From Alloacidobacterium dinghuense (lineage in GTDB: Bacteria; Acidobacteriota; Terriglobia; Terriglobales; Acidobacteriaceae), in the NCBI RefSeq assembly GCF_014274465.1, contig NZ_CP060394.1, positions 4,836,001 through 4,900,000 of the forward strand: 64,000 bases of DNA, given 5' to 3'. The position numbers and the translations under genes are program-made. Positions 19,419 to 27,463 of the stretch are shown here, in pieces (within the stretch, counting starts at the first letter, position 1; each line of letters begins with the position of its first letter). Under the pieces are notes generated by a model, which saw only the letters and a program-made list of their open reading frames with translations, had not been told where the DNA came from and did not search any database.

Positions 19419-20531
19419 ATGTCGCAAGAAGGAATTCCACAACTGGACGGCTACAGCGAAGACGCGCTTGACCGGGCATTTGCCGAACTGGAAAAAGAAG
19501 TTGACGCAAGTGCATTAGAGGCAACGAAGCGTGGTACCTCGGACGCGGTAGAAGAATTTCGCCTGCTTTGGCTTGGCCGAAAACAAGGACGACTTAAGCA
19601 AGTAAGTGAGGCATGGCTAAAATCAGCACCCGTTGAAGCCAGGAAGTCGATTGGTCTTCGATTCAATGCCTTGAAGCCGCGCATTGAGTCGTGGCTAGTT
19701 TGGGAAGGTTGGACCAGTACACAACCTACGCTCGATGCCGAAGCCATCGACGTCACCCTCCCCGGTACGCATCGCGCCCTTGGGGCCGAGCACCCGCTAA
19801 TCAAGACCATGCACGAAATGGTCGCGGTCTTCCAGCGCATGGGTTACTCCGTCGGCGTCGGGCCTGAAGTTGAAACGGATTACTACAACTTCGAGTCACT
19901 CAACTTTCCGCCCGGCCATCCCGCGCGCGACACGCAGGACACTTTGGTCGTTGCGAATCAGGACCGCAAACCTCTGCGCGACCGCCTGCTCATGCGCACG
20001 CACACGTCTCCGGTGCAGATCCGCACCATGGAACAGCAGCCGCCGCCCGTGCGCATCGTCATACGCGGCAAGGTTCACCGCAACGACGCAGCCGACGCTA
20101 CGCACTCACCCATCTTCCACCAGATCGAGGGCCTCTGCGTCGATACCAACATCACTTTCTCTGACCTCAAGGGCACGCTCGACCACGCCATGAAGGAATT
20201 CTTCGGCTCCAGCGTCAAAACGCGCTTCTTCCCGTCGTTCTTCCCCTTCACCGAGCCCAGCGCCGACGTGCAGATCAGCTGCCCCTTCTGCGGCGGCAAG
20301 GGCTGCCGTAAGTGCAAATACTCGGGCTGGATCGAGTTGCTTGGCTGTGGCATGGTCGACCCCGCGGTCTTCGGATTCGTGCAGGGCAAGCAGCCAGCCT
20401 ACGACCCGAAAAAGATCAGCGGCTTCGCGTTCGGCATGGGCGTCGACCGCATCGCCATGATGAAGTACGGCATCAGCGACATCAGCTTGTTGTATTCGGG
20501 GGACGCGCGCTTCCTGGAGCAGTTCGCATGA
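19419..20531 (+). CDS. pheS: Phenylalanyl-tRNA synthetase alpha subunit
   Basis: A 370-aa protein with an N-terminal coiled-coil arm (about 10-90) and the class II catalytic core. Landmarks are the motif region GYSVGVGPEVETDYYNFESL, GHPARDTQDT, motif 2 LMRTHTSPVQIR, RGKVHRNDAADATHSPIFHQ, and motif 3 GFAFGMGVDRIAMMKYG. A Cys-rich insert (CPFCGGKGCRKCKYSGW) resembles a zinc-knuckle loop. The gene overlaps pheT by 4 bases (ATGA). The tight overlap matches the need for an alpha2-beta2 enzyme. Confidence 0.96.
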   Translation: MSQEGIPQLDGYSEDALDRAFAELEKEVDASALEATKRGTSDAVEEFRLLWLGRKQGRLKQVSEAWLKSAPVEARKSIGLRFNALKPRIESWLVWEGWTSTQPTLDAEAIDVTLPGTHRALGAEHPLIKTMHEMVAVFQRMGYSVGVGPEVETDYYNFESLNFPPGHPARDTQDTLVVANQDRKPLRDRLLMRTHTSPVQIRTMEQQPPPVRIVIRGKVHRNDAADATHSPIFHQIEGLCVDTNITFSDLKGTLDHAMKEFFGSSVKTRFFPSFFPFTEPSADVQISCPFCGGKGCRKCKYSGWIELLGCGMVDPAVFGFVQGKQPAYDPKKISGFAFGMGVDRIAMMKYGISDISLLYSGDARFLEQFA

Positions 20532-22720
20532 AGATACTAAGTTCTTGGTTACGCTCCTACCTATCGCCGATTCCCGTGCATGATGTTGAGCTTGCTAATG
20601 CATTAACACTTCGCGGAATTGCTGTTGAAGGAAAATATTTCATTAAGGGATACGATGAAGACCCGAATGAAGTAATCCATAACTCGCTCTTCGAGATGGA
20701 CATCACGACCAATCGCGTTGATGCCATGAACCACTATGGCATCGCACGCGAGGCCGCGACCATCTATGGTCTGAAGCTGCTCGACCTCAACCCAAAGCTC
20801 CCTCACGGGAAACCAGCAGCGAGGCCCTATCCGATCCGGATCGAAGAACCAACTCTCTGCGGACGCTTCACCGCTCGCGTCCTGCGCAACGTCACTATCA
20901 CGCAATCAACGGGCATCGTAGCCGAGCGTTTCCGTTTGCTAGAACAGAAGCTCATCTCGAACGCCGTCGACGCAACGAACTTCGTAACGCTGGCCATGGG
21001 CCACCCAACGCACGCCTTCGATCTCGACAAGTTGGAGGGAGCCATCATCATCCGCCGCGCGCGCAAGGGCGAAAAACTTAAAACACTCGACGGCATCGAG
21101 CGCATCCTCGACCCCGATGATCTCGTCGTAGCTGACGAGAAGAAGGCTCTCGCCATCGCCGGAGTGATGGGCGGCTGGGACACGATGATCACGCCCGAGA
21201 CGAAGAACATCCTCGTCGAGGCGGCATGGTTCGATCCCGCCACCGTGCGCCGCAGCTCCAAGCGCCATCTCCTGCACACCGACGCCTCGCACCGCTTCGA
21301 GCGCGGAGCCGACTTCAACGCGCCACCCGTCGCTTCAGCACTGGTCAGCAGCATCATTCTCGAAGCCGGCGGCGAAGTCGAAGGCGATCTCGTTGACGTC
21401 ATGATCCCTGAAGCCGAGCAGCGTACGGCGAAGCGCCCAGCCATCACCTTCGCCGTCAGCGAGGCGAAAAGGATTCTCGGCGCTACCGAAGACCCCGAAG
21501 GCATCACGCCTGCCATCGCAGAGACCGTCCTCACCGGACTCGGCTGCAAACTCAGCAAGAACGGAACACAGCCTGCACCAACGACAGCGCACGACCTCGA
21601 CCCATCGCGCGCTGTCTCTGTCCCGAGCACAGGCAGCGCCGAATACGAAGTCACGCTCCCGAGCTGGCGTCTCGACCTCGAACGCGAAATCGACCTCATC
21701 GAAGAGATCGCGCGCGTCTACGGCTACAACCACTTCCAGAACACGCTGCCCGCCTTCGCCGGGTCAGTCGTAGAACTGCAGTGGGCGGAAAAAGAATCGA
21801 CCATCCGCAGGGGCCTGCTGGGACTGGGCTGGTCAGAGGCCGTCTCCAGCACCTTCTGTTCTGCAACCGACGCGGTTACATTTGCGCCGCAGCCGAACTC
21901 CGCCGTCCCGCTCGGCAATCCGTTGAGCGAAGAGGCCGGCATGTTGCGCCCCTCGCTCGCCGGGGGAATGCTAGGCATGCTCGCCCTCAACCTGAATCGC
22001 GACATGGAAGACGTCATGCTCTTTGAACTCGGAACTGTCTTTCACGGAACAACCGACCGCGTCGAAGAAAAGCCATCGCTTGCCATCGGAGCCACCGGCA
22101 AACTGCCGCTCACGAGCCCGCACCAGCCATCGCACGAGCTCGACTTCTACGACGTCAAGGGAGCCATCGAAACCCTGCTCGGTAAATTTTCCTCAAAGTC
22201 CCTCTACTTCGACCGCTTCCCATCGGACTCCGGACTGATGCCCGCATGGCTGCATCCAGGCCGTTCAGCGCGCGCCGTCCTCGACGGAGCTACGGTCGGC
22301 TACTTCGGCCAGCTACACCCCGCCGAGGCGCAGCGGCGCAAGCTGAAGCAAGTCATCTTCATCGGCGAAATCTACCTCGACCGCCTCTACAAGCAAAACC
22401 TGCGCCAGCCCGTCGTGCGCGAGCTGTCGCGCTTCCAGGCCGTGCGCCGCGACTTCTCCTTCATCCTCGCTGCGAACACGCCCTGGGCGCGAATCTCCGA
22501 AACACTCGCCGCCCTCGGCATTCCCGAGCTGCAGCGTTTTGAAGCGGCAGAAATCCTCGGCGAAAAAGACTCGAAACTCGTTCCCGCCGGCCACATCTCG
22601 CTACTGCTGCGCACCGTCTTCCAGGCGCAGGACCGCACGCTCCAGGAAGACGAGCTGCAAAACTACACACAGCGAATCATCGCCGCCGTTGAAGCTCTGG
22701 GCGGAAAATTGCGCAGCTAG
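20528..22720 (+). CDS. pheT: Phenylalanyl-tRNA synthetase beta subunit, short form
   Basis: A 730-aa protein starting at the ATG that overlaps the pheS stop; the open frame further upstream is the pheS shadow. In order: N-terminal MKILSSWLRSYLSPIPVHDV, B3/B4 editing domain (about 130-330), B5 domain (ITFAVSEAKRILG), inactive catalytic-like core (VTLPSWRLDLEREIDLIEEI) and C-terminal anticodon-binding (FDX-ACB) domain. Usual bacterial PheT is about 800 aa. Here residue 35 passes straight into NEVIHNSLFEMDITTNRVDA, so the EMAP-II-like tRNA-binding insertion is absent. Function should be retained. Confidence 0.93.
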   Translation: MKILSSWLRSYLSPIPVHDVELANALTLRGIAVEGKYFIKGYDEDPNEVIHNSLFEMDITTNRVDAMNHYGIAREAATIYGLKLLDLNPKLPHGKPAARPYPIRIEEPTLCGRFTARVLRNVTITQSTGIVAERFRLLEQKLISNAVDATNFVTLAMGHPTHAFDLDKLEGAIIIRRARKGEKLKTLDGIERILDPDDLVVADEKKALAIAGVMGGWDTMITPETKNILVEAAWFDPATVRRSSKRHLLHTDASHRFERGADFNAPPVASALVSSIILEAGGEVEGDLVDVMIPEAEQRTAKRPAITFAVSEAKRILGATEDPEGITPAIAETVLTGLGCKLSKNGTQPAPTTAHDLDPSRAVSVPSTGSAEYEVTLPSWRLDLEREIDLIEEIARVYGYNHFQNTLPAFAGSVVELQWAEKESTIRRGLLGLGWSEAVSSTFCSATDAVTFAPQPNSAVPLGNPLSEEAGMLRPSLAGGMLGMLALNLNRDMEDVMLFELGTVFHGTTDRVEEKPSLAIGATGKLPLTSPHQPSHELDFYDVKGAIETLLGKFSSKSLYFDRFPSDSGLMPAWLHPGRSARAVLDGATVGYFGQLHPAEAQRRKLKQVIFIGEIYLDRLYKQNLRQPVVRELSRFQAVRRDFSFILAANTPWARISETLAALGIPELQRFEAAEILGEKDSKLVPAGHISLLLRTVFQAQDRTLQEDELQNYTQRIIAAVEALGGKLRS

Positions 22721-22734
22721 CGCTGCAAATGGCG

Positions 22735-22760
22735 CCCACCTTTCACAAACGAAAGGTGGG
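22735..22760. repeat. Intergenic hairpin after pheT
   Basis: CCCACCTTTC-ACAAAC-GAAAGGTGGG is a perfect 10-bp stem with a 6-base loop, 14 bases after the pheT stop. No T-tract follows (ATGGCC), so it is a weak terminator at best. Its flanks (GGCG before, GGGA after) match the dispersed hairpin family seen at 34336 and 37330. Confidence 0.6.
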
Positions 22761-22911
22761 ATGGCCGATAAACGGTCACCGAATCGTACTCGAAGTAACA
22801 AACTGGTTGCGTCTGCACACATTCCGGGGCTTTCCGTGATTTTCCTCTGTGCGAAACCAGCTATACTGCGCGAAGAACGCTCGAATTTCCCCCGAAACAT
22901 GAGGTACCACA

Positions 22912-23193
22912 ATGTCCACCGTTGCCCTGAAAGATGCCGAACTTCCGATTTCTGCCGACGACTTCAACGCGCTCGAACAGCGCGTCCTGCGCACAGTCGA
23001 GTTGCTCAAGCAGGAACGCGAAGCGCGCGCCATGGCCGAACAGAACGCCAACACCCTGCAGCAGCTTCTTGATGAGCAATCCGCGCAGCTGACCAAGGTA
23101 CAGGAGCAGGTCAAAGCTTTTGAGCAGGAGCGCGAAACAGTTCGCCAGCGCGTCGAGCGCCTGCTGAATCAATTAGAAGAGATTTCTGCCTGA
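22912..23193 (+). CDS. Small coiled-coil protein, ZapB-like
   Basis: A 93-aa protein that is nearly all heptad-repeat helix from about 17 to 90 (LEQRVLRTVELLKQEREARA, then QLTKVQEQVKAFEQERETVR), with no Cys and a high Glu/Gln content. Position directly before zapA, after pheT, is where a ZapB-like or short coiled-coil partner of the division machinery is commonly found. A role at the Z-ring is inferred from context only. The 29-base gap to zapA suggests one transcript. Confidence 0.65.
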   Translation: MSTVALKDAELPISADDFNALEQRVLRTVELLKQEREARAMAEQNANTLQQLLDEQSAQLTKVQEQVKAFEQERETVRQRVERLLNQLEEISA

Positions 23194-23222
23194 GAAAATC
23201 GAATGAGGAGTGTGTGTAGTTC

Positions 23223-23585
23223 ATGAGCGATTCTCAGAACGGAAGCAACAGCACGGCGCAGTCCGCAACATCCGACGCGATGCAGTTCGTCACAGTTGAC
23301 ATCTACGATCAGACCTATCGCCTGCGCGGACAGGATCCAGCCTACATTCAGCACCTGGCCGAGATGGTCGATACAAAAATGCGCGCTGTCGCCGCTCAAG
23401 GCAAGTCCGTTGATTCACTGCGTGTCGCTGTGCTCGCCGCTCTCAATATCGCCGATGAGCTGTCCGCTCTCGAACAGCGTTATAACGCCCTGTCCGGACC
23501 GGCAAAGGAAAATCTGCGCAACCGCACCAGCAAGCTCACCGGCCTGCTCGACGCGGTGCTGAGCGAGCACCGGAAGATAGGTTGA
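23223..23585 (+). CDS. zapA: Cell division protein ZapA
   Basis: A 120-aa protein. After a polar N-terminal tail (1-20) comes the ZapA head VTVDIYDQTYRLRGQDPAYI, then the long helix HLAEMVDTKMRAVAAQG...VAVLAALNIADELSALEQRY that forms the dimer/tetramer coil. ZapA bundles FtsZ filaments. The order pheS-pheT-coiled coil-zapA, followed by a structured RNA, matches the conserved arrangement in several phyla where 6S RNA follows zapA. Confidence 0.9.
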   Translation: MSDSQNGSNSTAQSATSDAMQFVTVDIYDQTYRLRGQDPAYIQHLAEMVDTKMRAVAAQGKSVDSLRVAVLAALNIADELSALEQRYNALSGPAKENLRNRTSKLTGLLDAVLSEHRKIG

Positions 23586-23644
23586 CGCCAGCACCGCCGC
23601 CACTTGCAATCTGCGCCGTCACCCGCTAGCATCCAAAATAGAAA

Positions 23645-23830
23645 CCGGCCTGCAAAGCAGGTGGTCGCGATAATCGTCGGTTGAACCTACATTCATTGAA
23701 CAGGGAGCTCGACTCGACAAATCGGCTCGGTGCGCAGTGTCCGCCAGTCCGGAATGCCTAAAGAGCCGCGGAGAGTTCCCACCGTCTTAGGACGGGTTCA
23801 CCGACGCATCGCTCCACGGCCCCGTGGGTC
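23645..23830 (+). ncRNA. ssrS: Probable 6S RNA
   Basis: The 269-base gap after zapA has no gene but folds as one long rod. From outside in: GCGAT with ATCGC, GTCGGTTGAAC with GTTCACCGAC (one bulge), AGGGAGCTC with GAGAGTTCCC, CGGCTC with GAGCCG, and an apical TCCG-CCAGT-CGGA, with open internal loops between. A long hairpin with a central bubble directly after zapA is the hallmark of 6S RNA, which mimics an open promoter and sequesters sigma-70 RNA polymerase. A CCACGG-CC-CCGTGG stem then TTTTGCTTT at the 3' side may terminate it. The ends are approximate. Confidence 0.7.
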
Positions 23831-23854
23831 GGTTTTGCTTTCCCTGAAAGAATT

Positions 23855-24631
23855 TTGCACCCGCGCCTCTTCCAGTTCGGCCACATTGCCATCCCGACCT
23901 ACGGCGTGCTCGTCGCCATCGCACTCGTCGCCGCTCTGGCCATGGCCGTGCACACAGCCCGCCGGCTCGCCCTCGATCCCAATAAGATCTGGAATCTGAG
24001 CCTCATCGGCATCTTCACCGCGCTGCTCGGCTCGCGCCTCATTCTTGTGCTCGTCCACTTGAGTGATTTCCTGGCACACCCGTTCTGGATGCTCGGCCTC
24101 GTCACGATTCGCAGCCGCGGCATCGTCTACGGCGGCATACTGCTGGCAATTTGTGCCTGTATCGGATACATATTGTCGGTCGGCCTGCCGCTGCGGCGCA
24201 CACTCGACTGCCTCGCCCCGGCCGTCGCCCTCGGTCTGGCGATCAGCAGCCTGGGAGCCTTCGCCGCCGGATCAGACTACGGCACGCCAACCGACAAGCC
24301 CTGGGGCATCATCTATAAGCACGGACTCGCTGCACTCTGGTCCGGCACGCCGCTGGGCGTTCGCCTGCATCCGGTCCAGCCTTATGAAGCGCTGACGCTC
24401 TTCCTGTTACTCGCGCTGCTGCTCCTCTGGCTTTCGCGCCAAAGGCACGACGGCGACGTGGCCGGAACCTTCCTCTTCGCCTACGGAGTTGCCCTGTATT
24501 TTCTGGATTTCTATCGCGGCGACCGCAGCTTCGTCTTCCAGGGAGCCATCTCCCTAACGCAGATCCTGGCCGCCGCTCTCATGCTTGCAGGCGCAGCCCT
24601 CTGGATACGCCGAAAACCCTCCGCGCTCTGA
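23855..24631 (+). CDS. lgt: Lgt-like prolipoprotein diacylglyceryl transferase, divergent
   Basis: A 258-aa protein with seven membrane spans and the Lgt layout: IPTYGVLVAIALVAALAMAV, GIVYGGILLAI, GSDYGTPTDKPWG, HPVQPYEALTLFLL and FLDFYRGDR. However, the usual HGG motif reads YGG (residue 92), and the signature GRxGNFxNGE reads ISSLGAFAAG, so the conserved His, Arg and Asn are missing. It may be the housekeeping enzyme of a divergent lineage or a paralogue with changed function. The start is a TTG with GAAAGAA upstream, directly after the 6S-like RNA. Confidence 0.75.
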   Translation: MHPRLFQFGHIAIPTYGVLVAIALVAALAMAVHTARRLALDPNKIWNLSLIGIFTALLGSRLILVLVHLSDFLAHPFWMLGLVTIRSRGIVYGGILLAICACIGYILSVGLPLRRTLDCLAPAVALGLAISSLGAFAAGSDYGTPTDKPWGIIYKHGLAALWSGTPLGVRLHPVQPYEALTLFLLLALLLLWLSRQRHDGDVAGTFLFAYGVALYFLDFYRGDRSFVFQGAISLTQILAAALMLAGAALWIRRKPSAL

Positions 24632-24647
24632 TTGCATCCGCTAAAGC

Positions 24648-24797
24648 ATGATCCGTAAACTCAAATCCGGTGAATACCGCCTTTATTCGCGGAAGAAGGA
24701 CGCGTCCACAGGCAAGCGGCGTAACCTGGGCACCTTCCCGAGCATGGAAAAGGCCAAGCAGCACGAGCGCGAAGTGCAGTATTTCAAGAAGCACTAA
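24648..24797 (+). CDS. Small basic protein of 49 aa
   Basis: ATG at 24648, TAA at 24795-24797. The product opens MIRKLKSGEYRLYSRKKDAS, continues TGKRRNLGTFPSMEKAKQHE and ends REVQYFKKH. The pattern (GEYRLYSRK, TGKRRNLGTF, HEREVQYFK) is that of a conserved tiny protein I recall from Acidobacteriota and rhizobia. It resembles the Arm-type DNA-binding segment of tyrosine recombinases: three strands and a helix, very basic. It is therefore probably a nucleic-acid-binding micro-protein. A stable hairpin follows 28 bases later. Confidence 0.65.
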   Translation: MIRKLKSGEYRLYSRKKDASTGKRRNLGTFPSMEKAKQHEREVQYFKKH

Positions 24798-24824
24798 GCG
24801 CGAGTAAGTGCCCTGAAAGCGACA

Positions 24825-24855
24825 ACGCCCATAGACCAGTTATGTCTATGGGCGT
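24825..24855 (+). terminator. Hairpin after the 49-aa ORF
   Basis: ACGCCCATAGA-CCAGTTATG-TCTATGGGCGT: an 11-bp perfect stem and 9-base loop, 27 bases after the stop. No long T-run follows (CCGATTC), so termination would be Rho-assisted or the hairpin stabilises the 3' end. Confidence 0.5.
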
Positions 24856-25007
24856 CCGATTCAGTAGCCCTCCCCCAAGTGCTACTCAATGTCTGAACTG
24901 TATCGCGCCCGCCGGAACTGTTCCATCCCACCTTCGGATTTTTCCAGAAACTATGTCGTAATCGTTTGGAGGTTACTTGTGTACCCTGAAGATAATCTCT
25001 CTCTCCG

Positions 25008-25565
25008 ATGGCGCACATTAACAGCTTCGTCCGTATTCCACTACTCGCCGTACGCCAGCGCCTCCGCCCGCTGCCGCACATCGGCGTCCTCGACGAAGAC
25101 CGCATCCGCATGCGCGTCTGGCCCAACGATATCGATTTCAACTTCCACCTGAATAACTCGCGCTACCTCAGCTGCATGGACTACGGCCGCATCCACATGA
25201 TGGCCGCCAACGGCATCCTCAACCGCGCCATCAAGGATCGCTGGATCCCGCTCGTCGGCTCCGTCGACATCACCTACCGCCGATCGCTGGATCTCTGGGC
25301 AGCCTTCGAACTGCGCTCGCGCACTCTCTGCTGGGACGAGAAGTGGATCTATATGGAGCAGAGCTTCCACTCGAAGGACGGCCTCGCCGCTATCGCCTGG
25401 GTCAAAGGCCTCTTCCGGACAAAAGAAGGAAACATCCCGCCGCAGGCCATCGTTGACCTGGTGTCGCCCGGATGCACTTCGCCACCCGTGTCGGAATCAT
25501 TCTTTCAGTGGAACGAGATTACCAGGCAGCGATTGAAGGGTCCGGTCACCGTCGAAAAAGTCTAG
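25008..25565 (+). CDS. Hotdog-fold acyl-CoA thioesterase
   Basis: A 185-aa protein with the 4HBT signature RMRVWPNDIDFNFHLNNSRY: the Asp and HLNN residues sit at the start of the central helix. MMAANGILNRAIKDRWIPLV follows. This layout is like the THEM6/FadM-type thioesterases that hydrolyse medium- or long-chain acyl-CoA. Cytoplasmic; no signal peptide. The gene stands alone and converges with the UxaA-type dehydratase. Substrate unknown. Confidence 0.8.
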   Translation: MAHINSFVRIPLLAVRQRLRPLPHIGVLDEDRIRMRVWPNDIDFNFHLNNSRYLSCMDYGRIHMMAANGILNRAIKDRWIPLVGSVDITYRRSLDLWAAFELRSRTLCWDEKWIYMEQSFHSKDGLAAIAWVKGLFRTKEGNIPPQAIVDLVSPGCTSPPVSESFFQWNEITRQRLKGPVTVEKV

Positions 25566-25606
25566 GCGTTTGCCGCTTGTAGGCATCAGAACCCGGCTGG
25601 CGGCGA

Positions 25607-27181
25607 TTACATCACCGCGCCGACCTGCCAGGGCACGAACTCGTAATCGCCATAGTCATTCTGTTCGCTGCAGGTTCGTTCTCCTGAAGCGACCGCCAAC
25701 ACTTTGTCGAAGATCTGCTGGCCGATTTCCTCAATCGTCTTCTCTCCAGTCACAATTTCGCCGCAGTTCAGGTCCATATCTTCTGCCATGCGCTCATACA
25801 TTGGAGTGTTCGTGGCAAGCTTGATGCACGGGACCGGCTTGTAGCCCGTGGTCGATCCGCGTCCGGTCGTAAAGCACAGCATGTTGCAACCGCCCGCGAT
25901 CTGCCCGGTCACGGCCACCGGGTCATATCCCGGCGTGTCCATAAACACGAAGCCGCGTTTCGACACGCGCTCCGCATACTCATACACAGCTTCCAGTCTC
26001 GACATACCGCCCTTGGTGACAGCTCCCAGCGACTTCTCAAGAATCGTCGTTAACCCGCCGGCCTTGTTCCCGTGCGATGGATTGTTATCGAGATCGCCCT
26101 TGTTGCGCCGCACATAATCGCGCCACCATTCGATCCGGTCCAGCAGCTTCTGAGCCACTTCCGGCGTCGCCGCCCGCCGTGTCAGCAGATGCTCAGCACC
26201 ATAGATCTCCGGAGTCTCCGCGAGAACAGCCGTACCGCCATGCCGCACCAGAAGATCGGACGCATATCCCAGTGCAGGATTCGCCGATATGCCGGAGTAG
26301 CCATCCGACCCGCCGCACTCGAGCGCCAGCACCAGCTCCGATGCCGGCTGAACGCTGCGCCGCTGCGCATTCAGCGCAGGCAGCATCGTTCGCACCGCGT
26401 CGATGCCTGCTTCAATCGTCTTCCGCGTGCCTCCGGTCGCCTGGATCGTCATCGTCCGCAACGTCGGCCCCGCAACGAGCGATTGCGTCTCCACGATCGC
26501 CGGAATCTGATTCGTCTCGCACCCCAGGCCAATCATCAGCGCCGCTCCAACATTCGGATGGCGCGCAAACCCGGCCATTGTTCTCGTCAGAATCGCGTAG
26601 CCCTCGCCGCGCCCATCCATAGCACAGCCGCCGCCATGCGTAAACGCGGCCACGCCATCCACATTCGGAAACCCATCGAGTTCACCCGACGTGTTGAAAT
26701 GCCGGGCAATGGCATGGGAAACCGTCGCCGAGCAATTGACCGACGAGAGAATCGCAAGATAATTCCGCGTCCCGACTCGCCCATCACTGCGCTTGAATCC
26801 CAGAAACGTAGCGCGATCTGCCTCCGGAAAAAGCTCCGGAGCCACAGCATCGACGCAGAACTCATGCTGCAAGTGCAGATCGGTAATCGCAAGATTATGC
26901 GAATGCACATGCTCGCAAGCCTCAATGGCCCGCGTAGCATTGCCAATCACCTGACCATATTTAAGAATCGCCTCGCCCGCGGCAATCGCTCTGAGCGCGA
27001 TCTTATGCCCCATGGGAACAGGCGTCTTCGCCGCAATACCAAACTCCGAAAGAACCGCACCCGGGCTCAGCGAAACCCTAGCGACAGCGACGTTATCAGC
27101 CGCATGCAGCCGAATCAGCGAAGACTTTGTCGTAGATATCGTGTGTAGACCCGTCGGCAATGTGCCACCCAAACCACGCAA
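25607..27181 (-). CDS. UxaA-family altronate/galactarate-type dehydratase
   Basis: A 524-aa protein. An N-terminal SAF domain (about 20-100, ending with the His-rich ACEHVHSHNLAITDLH) precedes the large dehydratase domain. That domain contains GFKRSDGRVGTRNYLAILSS, THGGGCAMDGRG, GLGCETNQIPAI, ECGGSDGYSGISANPALG, MDTPGYDPVAVTGQIAGGCN and GRGSTTGYKPVPCIKLATN. UxaA/GarD enzymes are iron-dependent and dehydrate altronate or galactarate in pectin-derived uronate breakdown. Other uronate genes are not adjacent. The start is a TTG at 27181 with no clear ribosome-binding site and could lie slightly downstream. Confidence 0.88.
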   Translation of the reverse strand: MRGLGGTLPTGLHTISTTKSSLIRLHAADNVAVARVSLSPGAVLSEFGIAAKTPVPMGHKIALRAIAAGEAILKYGQVIGNATRAIEACEHVHSHNLAITDLHLQHEFCVDAVAPELFPEADRATFLGFKRSDGRVGTRNYLAILSSVNCSATVSHAIARHFNTSGELDGFPNVDGVAAFTHGGGCAMDGRGEGYAILTRTMAGFARHPNVGAALMIGLGCETNQIPAIVETQSLVAGPTLRTMTIQATGGTRKTIEAGIDAVRTMLPALNAQRRSVQPASELVLALECGGSDGYSGISANPALGYASDLLVRHGGTAVLAETPEIYGAEHLLTRRAATPEVAQKLLDRIEWWRDYVRRNKGDLDNNPSHGNKAGGLTTILEKSLGAVTKGGMSRLEAVYEYAERVSKRGFVFMDTPGYDPVAVTGQIAGGCNMLCFTTGRGSTTGYKPVPCIKLATNTPMYERMAEDMDLNCGEIVTGEKTIEEIGQQIFDKVLAVASGERTCSEQNDYGDYEFVPWQVGAVM

Positions 27182-27208
27182 TCAATACTTTACCCCACCC
27201 TAAGTTTT

Positions 27209-27402
27209 GTCATCCTGAGCGGAGCGCAAAGCGCGCAGTCGAAGGACCCGCACCGGAGGTGCGCCTTTTGCCTTGCGAAGCAAGGCCGCAGTTTGCATCG
27301 AACTGCACAAAAATGGGTGCATCATCCTTCGCGTAGCGCAGGGTGGGAAAGCAACTCCTTCACACATCGATATATTTGTCATCCTGAGCGAAGCGAAGGA
27401 TC
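27209..27402. repeat. Cluster of intergenic repeats and hairpins
   Basis: The 282-base gap upstream of the dehydratase carries two copies of GTCATCCTGAGCG (27209 and 27378), the second in the form GCGAAGCGAAGGATC. Between them lie three tight hairpins: CGCACC-gga-GGTGCG (27249-27263), GCCTTGC-gaa-GCAAGGC (27270-27286) and GCAGTT-7-AACTGC (27288-27306). A fourth, longer one (27315-27350) matches the GGGTGC...GGGTGGGAAA family. The GTCATCCTGAGC element is widespread in Acidobacteriota intergenic DNA as I recall. Nothing here codes. Confidence 0.6.
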
Positions 27403-27463
27403 TACAGTTCGGCGTCGATTGGCAAGAGATGAGAGCGGTAGCGCTCAGCACTGACGGCTGGAG

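Noticed and set aside
24794-25141. Minus-strand frame of 115 codons opposite the thioesterase start
   Set aside because: It is antisense to the clearly coding thioesterase and to the hairpin downstream of the 49-aa ORF; it has no ribosome-binding site.
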